A DNA stretch of 35,356 nucleotides, taken from assembly GCF_016907915.1 (NCBI RefSeq), contig NZ_JAFBCW010000029.1:1-35356 (forward strand), in the 5' to 3' direction. Source of the stretch: Desulforadius tongensis. GTDB taxonomy: Bacteria > Bacillota > Desulfotomaculia > Desulfotomaculales > Desulfohalotomaculaceae. Shown here piece after piece: positions 25,102 to 33,867 of the stretch (position 1 is its first letter; each line of letters starts with the position of its first letter). The translations under genes and the position numbers were made by a program. The notes under the pieces are model-generated. The model did not search any database and was not told where the DNA came from. It was given only the letters and a program-made list of their open reading frames with translations.

Positions 25102-25276
25102 AAAAACCCCTCCTTTTATCTTTTCTCACAAAATATCTTTGTCCGTACATATATGTATCTTATTACAGAAAAGTATATATTTTACTAAACGTATTTGTCA
25201 AGGAAAACTATACCAAAATATAGTTGAAAATCCCCCCCATTTTATGTTCCAAAATACAGGGAATCAATAAAAAATA

Positions 25277-25312
25277 GGGTATTATCTCTTAAATCACTAA
25301 GAAATAATACCC
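25277..25312 (-). terminator. Terminator of ppdK
   Basis: The stem GGGTATTAT...ATAATACCC, about 14 bp with one mismatch, is followed on the minus strand by TATTTTTTATT, about 80 bp beyond the ppdK stop. Confidence 0.8.
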
Positions 25313-25389
25313 CTGCTTTATTTTATACTAAATCTCTCAAACCCTTGATATATAAGGCTTTGAGGTTACTAACCAACCTATTTTAAGCC

Positions 25390-28047
25390 TTATTTTGATT
25401 GGTCTTTATTGATAATCTTTGCCTGAGCCGCAGCTAACCTGGCGATAGGTACACGATACGGCGAGCAGCTGACATAATTTAATCCAATTATGTGACAGAA
25501 CTCCACTGAACTGGGCTCGCCGCCATGCTCCCCACAGATACCTATCAACAGGTCGGGGCGGGTTTTGCGTCCCTCTTCCACCGCCATTTTCATCAGCTTA
25601 CCAACACCCTTACGGTCCAGCACCACAAAGGGGTTCTCTTTTAGTATCTTGCGCTCGGTATAGTGATGCATAAATTTACCTTCTGCATCATCCCGGGAGA
25701 AACCCAAGGTGGTTTGTGTCAAGTCGTTGGTACCGAAGGAGAAAAACTCCGCCTGCTCAGCAATTTCACCAGCTAACAGGGCTGCCCTGGGCATTTCGAT
25801 CATTGTGCCCACTGTGTAGCGGAACTGAACGCCGGTTTCTTCTTTCACTTCTTCAGCTATCTTTGTTACCAATTCTTTTAAGAAACTTAATTCTTTTACT
25901 TCAATAACCAGCGGTATTTCTACCTCCGGTATTACTTCATAGCCTTCCCACACCAGTTGGGCTGTGGCTTGGAAGATGGCCCGGGCCTGCATGGCATAAA
26001 TCTCCGGGTAAGTAATACCCAAACGGCATCCCCTATGCCCCAGCATGGGGTTAAACTCTGTCAGTGAACGAACTTGACGCAGCAGCTTTTCTTTAGCTTT
26101 AATTTCTTCTGCATCACCATTTGTCAGCTTTAATTTCGTTATTTCCACTGCCAGTTCCTCCGCGTTAGGCAGAAACTCGTGCAGCGGCGGGTCTAAAAGG
26201 CGTATGCAAACCGGCAGACCCTGCATGGCTTTCAATATACCGTAAAAATCATCTTGCTGCATGGGCAGCAGTTGACTTAAGGCTTCCTGTCTTTCTTCCA
26301 AAGTGGTGGCCAAAATCATCTTTTGTACGATGGGCAGGCGGTCTTGAGCCATAAACATGTGCTCAGTACGTGTTAATCCAATGCCCTCAGCACCAAATTC
26401 CCTGGCTTTGGCAGCATCTTCCGGTGTATCAGCATTGGCTCGCACACCGAGGTCACGAATTTCATCTGCCCATTCCAGCAGTTTCCGGAACTCACTGGAT
26501 AGTTCTGGGTCAATCATCGGCACTTCACCCAGCATTACATGCCCGGTGCTGCCATCGATAGAAATTGTATCCCCTTCTTTAATTACCAAATCACCGACTT
26601 TAAATTGTTTTGTCCCGTAATCAATTTTAATTTCGTCACAACCGCATACACACGGTTTTCCCATACCCCGGGCCACTACAGCGGCGTGACTGGTCATGCC
26701 GCCCCTGGATGTCAGCACCCCCTGAGCTGCCACAATACCGTGAATATCATCCGGGGTGGTTTCCATCCGCACCAGTAGAACTTTTTCTCCTTCCTGGCCT
26801 AACTTTTCAGCCAAGTCGGCATCAAATACCACTTTACCGGAAGCTGAGCCGGGTGAGGCAGGCAGACCTTTGGCCAGCACTTCCAGCTGGGAATCGGGGT
26901 CAATGCGCCGGTGCAGCAGCTGATTCAGCTGTCCCGGCTCCACACGGGTTATTGCCTCTTCTTTGGTAATCAAACCTTCCCCCACCATATCAACTGCTAT
27001 TTTTATAGCTGCCTGGGCGGTACGCTTGCCGTTACGGGTTTGTAAAATCCATAACTTGCCCCGTTCAATTGTAAACTCAATATCCTGCATGTCCCGGTAA
27101 TGTTTTTCCAGCAGCTGGCAGGTTTCTGTAAATTGACGGTATACAGCAGGCATTTCCTGTTCCAATTTAGCAATGGGCTGGGGTGTACGAATACCCGCCA
27201 CTACGTCTTCACCCTGAGCGTTGGTTAAATATTCGCCGTACAGCACTTTTTCACCGGTGGACGGGTTGCGGGTAAATGCTACGCCGGTACCGGAATCATC
27301 GCCCATGTTACCAAATACCATTGATACCACATTAACCGCCGTTCCCAAGTCATCGGGAATTTTATGTACTTTGCGGTAGACAATAGCACGCTCGGTATTC
27401 CAGGAATTAAACACGGCAAATATAGCTTTAAACAGCTGCTCTATGGGATCCTGGGGAAATGGTTTTCCGGTTTCTTTGTTAATAATCTTCTTATACTTTT
27501 CGATTACTTCTTCCCAATCTTCAGCGGTTAACTGATTATCAAACCGTACGCCTCGATCAACTTTTTTATCTTCCAAAACGGCTTCAAATTTATGATGGTC
27601 AATACCCAGCACCACATCACCAAACATTTGTATAAAACGACGGTAACAATCATAGGCAAAGCGCCGGTTGCCGGTACAAGCTGCCAATCCTTCCACCGTT
27701 TCATCATTCAATCCCAAATTTAAAACGGTATCCATCATACCGGGCATGGATATTACCGCACCGGAGCGCACCGAAACCAGCAGCGGGGTTTTGGGATCAC
27801 CAAACTTTTTACCTGTGGTTTCCTCCAGCACTTTTACTTTTTCCAGCGTCTGTTCTTCCAATCCCTGGGGAAACTGTTTACCGGCATTATAAAAATCTAT
27901 GCAGGCCTCGGTAGTAATAATAAATCCCGGAGGCACCGGCAGGCCGATATTAGTCATTTCAGCCAGGTTTGCCCCTTTACCGCCCAATAAATTTTTCATA
28001 TCTGCCCGTCCTTCGTTAAAAAGGTACACATACTTGGCAGTTGACAT
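25390..28047 (-). CDS. ppdK: Pyruvate, phosphate dikinase
   Basis: Interconverts pyruvate + ATP + Pi and PEP + AMP + PPi in the cytoplasm, so it can run glycolytically or gluconeogenically. 885 aa, full length. The N-terminal ATP-grasp part begins YLFNEGRADMKNLLGGKGAN and contains SVRSGAVISMPGMMDTVLNL. The swivelling phosphohistidine domain has GGMTSHAAVVARGMGKPCVC (catalytic His; the adjacent Thr is the regulatory site). The C-terminal PEP/pyruvate TIM barrel shows GIGLTRTEHMF, MLGHRGCRLGI, FSFGTNDLTQTTLGFSRDD and GICGEHGGEPSSV (proton-donor Cys region). GGGAGG lies about 10 nt before the ATG. It follows yqfL by 60 bp and is probably co-transcribed with its own regulator. Confidence 0.98.
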   Translation of the reverse strand: MSTAKYVYLFNEGRADMKNLLGGKGANLAEMTNIGLPVPPGFIITTEACIDFYNAGKQFPQGLEEQTLEKVKVLEETTGKKFGDPKTPLLVSVRSGAVISMPGMMDTVLNLGLNDETVEGLAACTGNRRFAYDCYRRFIQMFGDVVLGIDHHKFEAVLEDKKVDRGVRFDNQLTAEDWEEVIEKYKKIINKETGKPFPQDPIEQLFKAIFAVFNSWNTERAIVYRKVHKIPDDLGTAVNVVSMVFGNMGDDSGTGVAFTRNPSTGEKVLYGEYLTNAQGEDVVAGIRTPQPIAKLEQEMPAVYRQFTETCQLLEKHYRDMQDIEFTIERGKLWILQTRNGKRTAQAAIKIAVDMVGEGLITKEEAITRVEPGQLNQLLHRRIDPDSQLEVLAKGLPASPGSASGKVVFDADLAEKLGQEGEKVLLVRMETTPDDIHGIVAAQGVLTSRGGMTSHAAVVARGMGKPCVCGCDEIKIDYGTKQFKVGDLVIKEGDTISIDGSTGHVMLGEVPMIDPELSSEFRKLLEWADEIRDLGVRANADTPEDAAKAREFGAEGIGLTRTEHMFMAQDRLPIVQKMILATTLEERQEALSQLLPMQQDDFYGILKAMQGLPVCIRLLDPPLHEFLPNAEELAVEITKLKLTNGDAEEIKAKEKLLRQVRSLTEFNPMLGHRGCRLGITYPEIYAMQARAIFQATAQLVWEGYEVIPEVEIPLVIEVKELSFLKELVTKIAEEVKEETGVQFRYTVGTMIEMPRAALLAGEIAEQAEFFSFGTNDLTQTTLGFSRDDAEGKFMHHYTERKILKENPFVVLDRKGVGKLMKMAVEEGRKTRPDLLIGICGEHGGEPSSVEFCHIIGLNYVSCSPYRVPIARLAAAQAKIINKDQSK

Positions 28048-28108
28048 AACTCATAAACCTCCCTGGTAAAATTTAGCCAGTTAGCTGGTATTAACCCAAA
28101 GAACGGCC

Positions 28109-28939
28109 TTATTGTTTCTGCCGCTGGCTGCGATAATAATGTTCCAGCACTTTGCTGGCTGTTTCTTCCACTGCTTTATTGGTTGCATCAATGGTAACAC
28201 AGCCTATCTTTTTCATGATCTTCTCTGCATAGTCCAACTCTTTCAATATCCGCTCCATGCTGGCATAATCGGCATGTGAAGTTAAACCCAGCGTACGCAG
28301 CCGTTCCTGGCGAATTACATTTAATTGCTGTGGGCTGACAGTTAAGCCAATTACTTTGCTGGAGGGTATCTTAAATATCTCCTCCGGCGGCGAAACTTCC
28401 GGCACCAGCGGTACATTTGCCGCTTTAATCCGCTTGTGGGCCAGGTACATACACAGCGGCGTTTTAGAGGTGCGGGACACTCCTATAATAACCAAATCCG
28501 CCTTGATGATACCCCTGGGATCTTTGCCGTCATCATACTTTACTGCAAATTCGATAGCCTCTACCTTGCGAAAGTATTCCTCATCCAACCGGTGTACCAG
28601 ACCCGGTTCCAGTATTGGTGATTTTTTAGTTATATTACCCAGGGCATTCATCAGCGGGCCCATTATGTCCACCACGATAATATTGTTGCGGTCGGCTTCT
28701 TGTACCAGCGCTTCTCGCAGTTCAGGCAGCACCAGTGTGTAGGCAATGATACAGTTCTGCCCCGCTGCTTCTTCCACCACATCGTGAATGTCACTAATGC
28801 TGTTGACATAGGGTATACGCTTTATTTCAACACTGCCGTGATTAAACTGGCTCACGGCAGCTTTGGCCACCAATTCAGCGGTTTCGCCAACGGAATCTGA
28901 CAACACATATATTTTTGGCTGCGATGCTATCTCACTAAT
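28109..28939 (-). CDS. yqfL: PPDK regulatory protein (DUF299 kinase/pyrophosphorylase), probable ATT start
   Basis: A bifunctional enzyme family that phosphorylates the active-site threonine of PPDK using ADP and removes it by phosphorolysis. The family opening SDSVGETAELVAKAA and the P-loop-like IIGVSRTSKTPLCMYLA (about 160-176) are clear. The first canonical start, GTG 28906, begins at VLSDSVGET and would leave no residues for the first strand. The frame extends upstream through SEIASQPKIY to ATT at 28939, with AGGGGGG eight bases before it and no ATG, GTG or TTG. From ATT the protein is 276 aa, normal for the family (Bacillus YqfL starts MNNRIIYVVSDSVGET). It lies 20 bp after ccpN and 60 bp before ppdK, its presumed substrate. 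Confidence 0.93.
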   Translation of the reverse strand: MSEIASQPKIYVLSDSVGETAELVAKAAVSQFNHGSVEIKRIPYVNSISDIHDVVEEAAGQNCIIAYTLVLPELREALVQEADRNNIIVVDIMGPLMNALGNITKKSPILEPGLVHRLDEEYFRKVEAIEFAVKYDDGKDPRGIIKADLVIIGVSRTSKTPLCMYLAHKRIKAANVPLVPEVSPPEEIFKIPSSKVIGLTVSPQQLNVIRQERLRTLGLTSHADYASMERILKELDYAEKIMKKIGCVTIDATNKAVEETASKVLEHYYRSQRQKQ

Positions 28940-28959
28940 GGCAAACGCCCCCCTGCTAT

Positions 28960-29592
28960 CTATTCTTCTCCCAACTCCACAAACAGTTGAGCGATGTTGG
29001 TTTTAGTGAAACGCCCGATAACTTCGTAATGATCATCCGCTTCCCCCTGTATCGGGCGTACCACCGGAAGACAGTCCACTTCATGGTTTAATAACCGGCG
29101 TGCTGCCAACCATACTGAGTCCTCAGGGTAGGCACATACGACATTAGGCATCCTGGTCATTATTACACCCACCGGTAATTTATGAATATCCTGCCCACCA
29201 AGAGTATTCTTCAAAAAATCTTTTCTGGATATTACCCCTTCTAGTTTACCCCCGTCTCCAACAACAATTAACGTGCCAACATCTTCAATAAACATGGTGA
29301 CAATGGCATCATAAACGGAACAGTTTTCGTTAACTACAATGGGTACCGATTTGACGTCTCCCACTTTTAGTTTTTTAAGCCTATCAGCCACTACCTGCCC
29401 GGATGTTTTTCCACTGTAGAAATAACCCACACGGGGACGGGCTTCCAAAATATTGGCCATGGTTAAAATAGCCAAATCCGGTCTTAATGTAGCCCTGGTT
29501 AAATCTAACTTTTCCGCAATCTGTTCACCAGTGATGGGGCCATCTTTTTTTACTATTTCCACTATTTTTTGCTGGCGCTCGGTTAACTCCAT
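28960..29592 (-). CDS. ccpN: CcpN-like HTH/CBS transcriptional repressor
   Basis: 210 aa: an N-terminal winged HTH (LTERQQKIVEIVKKDGPITG, EQIAEKLDLTRATLRPDLAI, ARPRVGYFYSG) followed by two CBS domains (VGDVKSVPIVVNENCSVYDA to ISRKDFLKNT; PVGVIMTRMPNVVCAYPEDS to VIGRFTKTNIAQLF). This is the CcpN architecture. In Bacillus subtilis CcpN represses gluconeogenic genes, senses nucleotides through its CBS pair, and is linked to YqfL. Here it stands between glyS and yqfL, upstream of ppdK, so local control of the PEP/pyruvate step is a fair inference. GGGGTGAT lies just before the ATG. Confidence 0.9.
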   Translation of the reverse strand: MELTERQQKIVEIVKKDGPITGEQIAEKLDLTRATLRPDLAILTMANILEARPRVGYFYSGKTSGQVVADRLKKLKVGDVKSVPIVVNENCSVYDAIVTMFIEDVGTLIVVGDGGKLEGVISRKDFLKNTLGGQDIHKLPVGVIMTRMPNVVCAYPEDSVWLAARRLLNHEVDCLPVVRPIQGEADDHYEVIGRFTKTNIAQLFVELGEE

Positions 29593-29616
29593 CCCATCAC
29601 CCCTTTTGATAATTGT

Positions 29617-29642
29617 GACATACTAATTATATTTGATATGTC
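29617..29642 (-). promoter_or_regulatory. Inverted repeat over a -10 box upstream of ccpN
   Basis: GACATA (29617-29622) and TATGTC (29637-29642) are inverted around a central TATAAT (29626-29631, minus strand). The TATGTC arms partly match the known CcpN site TRTGHYATAYW. This suggests a promoter for ccpN-yqfL-ppdK with an operator, perhaps autoregulatory. The -35 is poor. Confidence 0.45.
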
Positions 29643-29699
29643 TTAAAAAATCCCTTCTTGAAAACAAATAAAATTTTTTAGTATACAATAATTTCTTTG

Positions 29700-31778
29700 T
29701 TATGCCACAACTTTGGAAAAATCAGCTATGCTTTTCATCTTTTCAGCCAAGTTATATAAAAGCGCCAGGCGGTTATTACGCACCTGTTCGTCATCTACCA
29801 TTACCATTATCTGCTCAAAAAATTTGTTAATGGGCTCCAGCAGCAGAGCTATTTCATTAAAAACAGCTACATAATCTTTATTTTTCATATACAAAACCAT
29901 ATTATTTTTAAAATTCACATATGCCCGGTAGAGCTCTTTTTCCGGCTGTTCCTGTAAAAGTTTTTCGTCTACAGTTCCACCCGGTGATTTTTTAGCCAGG
30001 TTGTTAACCCGGTTAAAGGCAGTCAGCAGGTCATCAAAGGCCGGCCGGCGTCGGAACTCCGACAGCGCCCTGCCGCGATTCCAAGTATCAGCAATGACAT
30101 CAAAGCCTGCTTCCAAAACAGCATCAATAGTGTCATATGAAAAACCGCGCTCAGAAAAGACACCTTTTATACGCTGTTTAAAAAACTCCTGTACTTCTTT
30201 AACCACTTCACCGGCATTGAGTTTTAATTTTTCCTTATCCTGGTAACCGCTGTAAGCCAGGCTGATCATTTCCCTTAAAGAAAGGGGTAAGTCGGCATCC
30301 AAAAGAATGTAAGTAATGCCCAGTGCCTGCCTTCTCAAGGCATACGGATCTTGGGAACCGGTGGGCTGAATACCTATGGCAAAGCATCCTACAATGCTGT
30401 CCAGCTTATCCGCCAAACTCAGCAGCTGCCCGGTAATACCGGCAGGCAGGTCATCCCCCGCATACCGGGGCAGGTAATGCTCATAAATGGCCCGGGCCAC
30501 TTCACTGTCTTCACCGTTTTTCAGCGCATATTCCCGTCCCATGATACCCTGCAGCTCGGGAAATTCATAAACCATATTGGTAACCAAATCTGCTTTGGCC
30601 AGATAAGCAGCCCTGGCCAGCTTATCCCTTTGTTCTTGGTCAACACCAAGTTTAACAGCTAAAGAGTCTGCCAGTTTGGCAATACGCTGGACCTTTTCGT
30701 ACATTGTGCCCAGCTCTTCCAGCCACACCACTTTCTTCAGTTCATCCACCTTGTCGGACAGGGAAACTTTTAAATCTTCTTTATAGAAAAACTCCGCATC
30801 GGCCAAGCGGGCAGCCAGCACCTTTTCATTGCCCGCGGTCACTATATCCAGGTGCTTTTCTGTACCGTTTCGCACGGCAATAAACCTGGGCAGCAGTTTG
30901 CCGTCAGCATCTAATACCGGGAAATAACGCTGGTGCTCGCGCATGGGAGTAATAATAACCTCACTGGGCATATTTAAATAGTGTTCTGCAAAACTGCCCA
31001 TTAAAGCAGTGGGATATTCCACAATGTTGGTTATTTCATCCAGCAGTTCCTCATCAAATTCCACCCGGCCGCCAACACTGCCGGCTAAATCCTGCACCTG
31101 CTGCCAGATCACCCGGCGGCGTTCTTCGCCATCCACCATTACATATCCTTCACTCATCACTTCAAAATAATGTACAGCATCATTCACCTTTAACGGACCG
31201 TCACTTAAAAAGCGATGGCCGTATGTAAACCTATTGCTGGCTAAATTGGCCACCGTGAAAGGAACCACATCAGCACCGAACAATGCCACCACCCAGTGAA
31301 TGGGGCGGGCAAACCGGTAGTCCAGATTTCCCCAGCGCATCGGCTTGGGAAAACGCAGGCCGGATATTAACTGCGGGGCAAGATCCGCCAGCACCTTTTC
31401 GGTGGGATGACCTTCTTCCTTCACAATGGCATACATATATTCCACTCTGCCAACGGTTTTAACTACTAAATCTTCCACATTAACTCCCTGGCTGCGGGCA
31501 AAACCCATGGCCGCCTTGGTGGGATTGCCTTCTTCATCAAAGGCCACCTTTTTGGCCGGTCCCTTTGCTTCTTTGGTCAGTTCAGCCTGCTGCTCATCTA
31601 ATTGTTTAACATACAGCACCAGGCGGCGGGGGGTACCATATGTTTTTATTTCCTCATATTTCAGGCGGTGCTCTTCAAAGGCCTTTTCCGCTAATTCTTT
31701 AAATTGTTTTAAAGCAGGATTGATAAAACGAGCCGGTATTTCCTCTGTTCCTATTTCCAGCAAAAAGTCTTTAGCCAT
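29700..31778 (-). CDS. glyS: Glycyl-tRNA synthetase beta subunit
   Basis: 692 aa, full length for the bacterial alpha2-beta2 enzyme. The family start KDFLLEIGTEEIPARFINPA is followed by TYGTPRRLVLYVKQL, FPKPMRWGNLDYRFARPIHW and PTALMGSFAEHYLNMPSEVI. The HD-like segment is LSLADKLDSIVGCFAIGIQPTGSQDPYALRR in the second half (given by its ends), and an anticodon-binding-like C-terminal domain (LLEPINKFFEQIMVMVDDEQ) closes it. Its start lies 2 bp from the glyQ stop, implying translational coupling and equal subunit dosage. Confidence 0.98.
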   Translation of the reverse strand: MAKDFLLEIGTEEIPARFINPALKQFKELAEKAFEEHRLKYEEIKTYGTPRRLVLYVKQLDEQQAELTKEAKGPAKKVAFDEEGNPTKAAMGFARSQGVNVEDLVVKTVGRVEYMYAIVKEEGHPTEKVLADLAPQLISGLRFPKPMRWGNLDYRFARPIHWVVALFGADVVPFTVANLASNRFTYGHRFLSDGPLKVNDAVHYFEVMSEGYVMVDGEERRRVIWQQVQDLAGSVGGRVEFDEELLDEITNIVEYPTALMGSFAEHYLNMPSEVIITPMREHQRYFPVLDADGKLLPRFIAVRNGTEKHLDIVTAGNEKVLAARLADAEFFYKEDLKVSLSDKVDELKKVVWLEELGTMYEKVQRIAKLADSLAVKLGVDQEQRDKLARAAYLAKADLVTNMVYEFPELQGIMGREYALKNGEDSEVARAIYEHYLPRYAGDDLPAGITGQLLSLADKLDSIVGCFAIGIQPTGSQDPYALRRQALGITYILLDADLPLSLREMISLAYSGYQDKEKLKLNAGEVVKEVQEFFKQRIKGVFSERGFSYDTIDAVLEAGFDVIADTWNRGRALSEFRRRPAFDDLLTAFNRVNNLAKKSPGGTVDEKLLQEQPEKELYRAYVNFKNNMVLYMKNKDYVAVFNEIALLLEPINKFFEQIMVMVDDEQVRNNRLALLYNLAEKMKSIADFSKVVA

Positions 31779-31780
31779 TT

Positions 31781-32656
31781 TTATTCCTCCTTTTTCAGCA
31801 GCGGAAATCCAAGTTTTTCACGCTGTTCAACGTAACGCCGGGCACACATCCGGGCCAGGCTGCGCACCCTGGCAATATACCCGGTACGCTCGGTAACACT
31901 GATGGCCCCCCTGGCATCCAGCAGGTTGAAAGTATGGGAGCATTTTAAAACATAATCATAGGCCGGCAGCACCAGTCCCTTTTCTGCCACTTTAACGGCC
32001 TCTGATTCGTACATATCAAACAGCTTAAACAGCATGTCAACATCCGCTTCTTCAAAGTTATATGCGGAATGTTCCACTTCACCCTGGTGGTGTACATCAC
32101 CGTATTTAATTCCCTCTACCCACTGAATATCAAAGACGCTGTCTACACCCTGTATAAACATGGCCAGGCGTTCCAGGCCGTAGGTAATTTCTGCTGATAC
32201 CGGCTTGCAGTCAATACCTCCGCACTGCTGGAAGTATGTAAACTGGGTTATTTCCATGCCATCCAACCATACTTCCCAACCTAAGCCCCAGGCCCCAAGG
32301 GTGGGGGATTCCCAGTTATCTTCAACAAAGCGAATATCGTGTTTATCCGGGTCAATACCAATGGCCCGCAGGCTTTCCAGGTAAACATCAATTACATCTT
32401 CCGGAGAGGGTTTTAATATCACCTGGTACTGGTAATAGTGCTGCAAACGGTTGGGGTTTTCCCCGTATCTTCCATCGGTGGGACGGCGGGACGGTTCCAC
32501 ATAGGCAACTCGCCAGGGTTCAGGCCCCAGCGCCCGCAAAAATGTGGCCGGGTTCATGGTACCTGCACCCTTTTCTATGTCATAGGGCTGCTGAATAATG
32601 CAGTTTTGTTCAGACCAAAATTTGTTTAGAGTCAATATCAGCTGTTGAAAATTCAC
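31781..32656 (-). CDS. glyQ: Glycyl-tRNA synthetase alpha subunit
   Basis: The class II catalytic subunit, 291 aa, normal length. Motifs include [20 protein letters not shown] near the N-terminus, [20 protein letters not shown] (motif 2 region), [20 protein letters not shown], and [20 protein letters not shown] (motif 3, ATP-binding Arg). It follows csaA by 16 bp under the same T-box leader and is coupled to glyS. Confidence 0.98.
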   Translation of the reverse strand: MNFQQLILTLNKFWSEQNCIIQQPYDIEKGAGTMNPATFLRALGPEPWRVAYVEPSRRPTDGRYGENPNRLQHYYQYQVILKPSPEDVIDVYLESLRAIGIDPDKHDIRFVEDNWESPTLGAWGLGWEVWLDGMEITQFTYFQQCGGIDCKPVSAEITYGLERLAMFIQGVDSVFDIQWVEGIKYGDVHHQGEVEHSAYNFEEADVDMLFKLFDMYESEAVKVAEKGLVLPAYDYVLKCSHTFNLLDARGAISVTERTGYIARVRSLARMCARRYVEQREKLGFPLLKKEE

Positions 32657-32672
32657 TTTTTATTTTCCTCCC

Positions 32673-33011
32673 TTAACTGATTCTTAAACCGTTTTCCACC
32701 GGGCGTTCCGGCTGTAAAAGTACCACTTTGCCGTCGCTCTGCACTGTTCCCAAAACCAATACTTCAGACATAAACTTTGCCACCTGCCGGGGTGGGAAAT
32801 TTACCACCGCAATCACCTGGCGGTGCAAAAGGTCTTCTTTGCTGTATAAATCAGTGATTTGGGCACTGGATTTTTTAGTGCCTACTTCTGCTCCAAAGTC
32901 AATCCATAATTTGTAGGCCGGTTTACGTGCTTCGGGAAAATCCTCCACTTTAATTACTGTGCCAATACGGATATCAATTTTAAAAAAGTCATCAATAGTT
33001 ACCTGCTGCAT
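32673..33011 (-). CDS. csaA: CsaA-type tRNA-binding-domain protein
   Basis: 112 aa, a single EMAP/Trbp111-like OB fold: FFKIDIRIGTVIKVEDFPEA, YKLWIDFGAEVGTKKSSAQI, VIAVVNFPPRQVAKFMSEVL, GRPVENGLRIS-like end. Relatives include Bacillus CsaA (proposed export chaperone) and the tRNA-binding C-terminus of MetG. GGAGGTGT lies 5 nt before ATG 33011. The frame is open further up to 33233, but that runs through T-box RNA and is not coding. It is the first gene of the T-box operon with glyQ-glyS, which favours a tRNA-related role. Confidence 0.9.
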   Translation of the reverse strand: MQQVTIDDFFKIDIRIGTVIKVEDFPEARKPAYKLWIDFGAEVGTKKSSAQITDLYSKEDLLHRQVIAVVNFPPRQVAKFMSEVLVLGTVQSDGKVVLLQPERPVENGLRIS

Positions 33012-33036
33012 AGGTACACCTCCGACAAAATTTTTA

Positions 33037-33061
33037 AATGGTATCTTACTAAACCGGCAGC
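33037..33061 (-). other. Conserved leader-like motif, copy 3 (short form)
   Basis: The minus-strand GCTGCCGGTTTAGTAAGATA, then CCATTT, lies between the T-box terminator and the csaA ribosome binding site. CCGGCAG about 28 nt upstream can pair with CTGCCGG. It shares the AGTAAGAT core with copies 1 and 2 but lacks the CAGGG tail. Here TTACAA-N18-TAAGAT could also serve as an internal promoter. Confidence 0.4.
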
Positions 33062-33122
33062 TTTTTTTGTAACGTTTGCTGAAATTCCTCTGCCGGTCCC
33101 GTAAAGCGGTGTGTTTGGTACT

Positions 33123-33377
33123 TAAACCAAAAAACCTCTCGTCCCGATAATCATCAGGGACGAGAGGTTCTCCCGCGGTTCCACCCTGGTTGACCGCCCG
33201 GCGGCCCACCTTGTAAATGCAAGCTTTACTCACCTGCGGCAGCCCGCAGGCTTTCCTCTTGCGGCTTGGGAACCCCCTTCACACAAGCTGTTTTACCGGG
33301 CTCGCACCATTCCCGGCTCGCTGGGAAAACTACACCTGGCTACTCTTTCCCGCATCGCCTACAATATATGCCTTTAC
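33123..33377 (-). promoter_or_regulatory. T-box riboswitch (glycine) controlling csaA-glyQ-glyS
   Basis: Senses uncharged tRNA-Gly and prevents termination. The T-box sequence AGGGTGGAACCGCG is at 33174-33187. The terminator stem is CCTCTCGTCCC / GGGACGAGAGG (33135-33167) with a U run after it. The 5' part has the Stem I features GGGAAAGAGTAG and GGTGCGAGCCCGGT. The specifier segment near 33265-33280 (GTGTGAAGGGGGTTCCCAAG) contains GGG/GGT glycine triplets, in keeping with the genes downstream; the exact triplet cannot be fixed by eye. Confidence 0.92.
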
Positions 33378-33383
33378 AGAAAA

Positions 33384-33412
33384 ATTCTATATTTCTATCT
33401 TAGATTTGTCAA
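33384..33412 (-). promoter_or_regulatory. Sigma-A promoter of the T-box operon
   Basis: A consensus -35 TTGACA (33407-33412), a 17-bp spacer and the -10 TAGAAT (33384-33389) on the minus strand. Start of transcription near 33377. Confidence 0.85.
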
Positions 33413-33431
33413 GTTTCAGCTGACAAAAACA

Positions 33432-33842
33432 TTAATTATAACTATAGTCCTGCCTTTCTTCCTGGCGCTCTATTTCTAATGTATAATTATTGGCCATGGC
33501 CACCAGCGTTCCCACCGCACCCAGCACCGCCAGTTCTGAATTGTACAGGGCTCCCACAACACCGGCTACACCAAGTGTGGCCGGTATATCCACCACGGTG
33601 CGTCCATCTTTTTTTATTTTAATACGGGTACTCTGCCCCATATCCAGCAAACTTTTCAACTGCTCCACCGCTTCTCTGCCGCGGCCCTGAATCTTTTCAC
33701 CGATGTGAAGATTGCGCTGTTCCAGGCTGATCAAGGCCTGAACCACATCACCATCCATTTGATCCAAAGCTTCTTTGGCTTCCTTATAGCTCACTCCCAA
33801 GCGGGCCCGAAGCAAATCAATCTTTTCTAAATCGCTGGTCAT
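33432..33842 (-). CDS. DUF4342 protein with N-terminal UBA-like domain
   Basis: 136 aa. The N-terminus (EKIDLLRARLGVSYKEAKEA, LDQMDGDVVQALISLEQ) is a UBA/TS-N-like three-helix motif as in EF-Ts and NAC. The middle is a beta segment (STRIKIKKDGRTVVDIPATL) and then GVAGVVGALYNSELAVLGAVG, a glycine-rich hydrophobic stretch. This is the DUF4342 layout, of unknown function. GGGGTGAC abuts the ATG. It lies 26 bp downstream of recO, probably one transcript. Confidence 0.85.
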   Translation of the reverse strand: MTSDLEKIDLLRARLGVSYKEAKEALDQMDGDVVQALISLEQRNLHIGEKIQGRGREAVEQLKSLLDMGQSTRIKIKKDGRTVVDIPATLGVAGVVGALYNSELAVLGAVGTLVAMANNYTLEIERQEERQDYSYN

Positions 33843-33867
33843 TTTGTCACCCCTTCTAAAGTAACTA

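Noticed and set aside
33012-33233. N-terminal extension of csaA up to 33233
   Set aside because: It runs through the T-box and its terminator; the ATG at 33011 has a good ribosome binding site and the family length.
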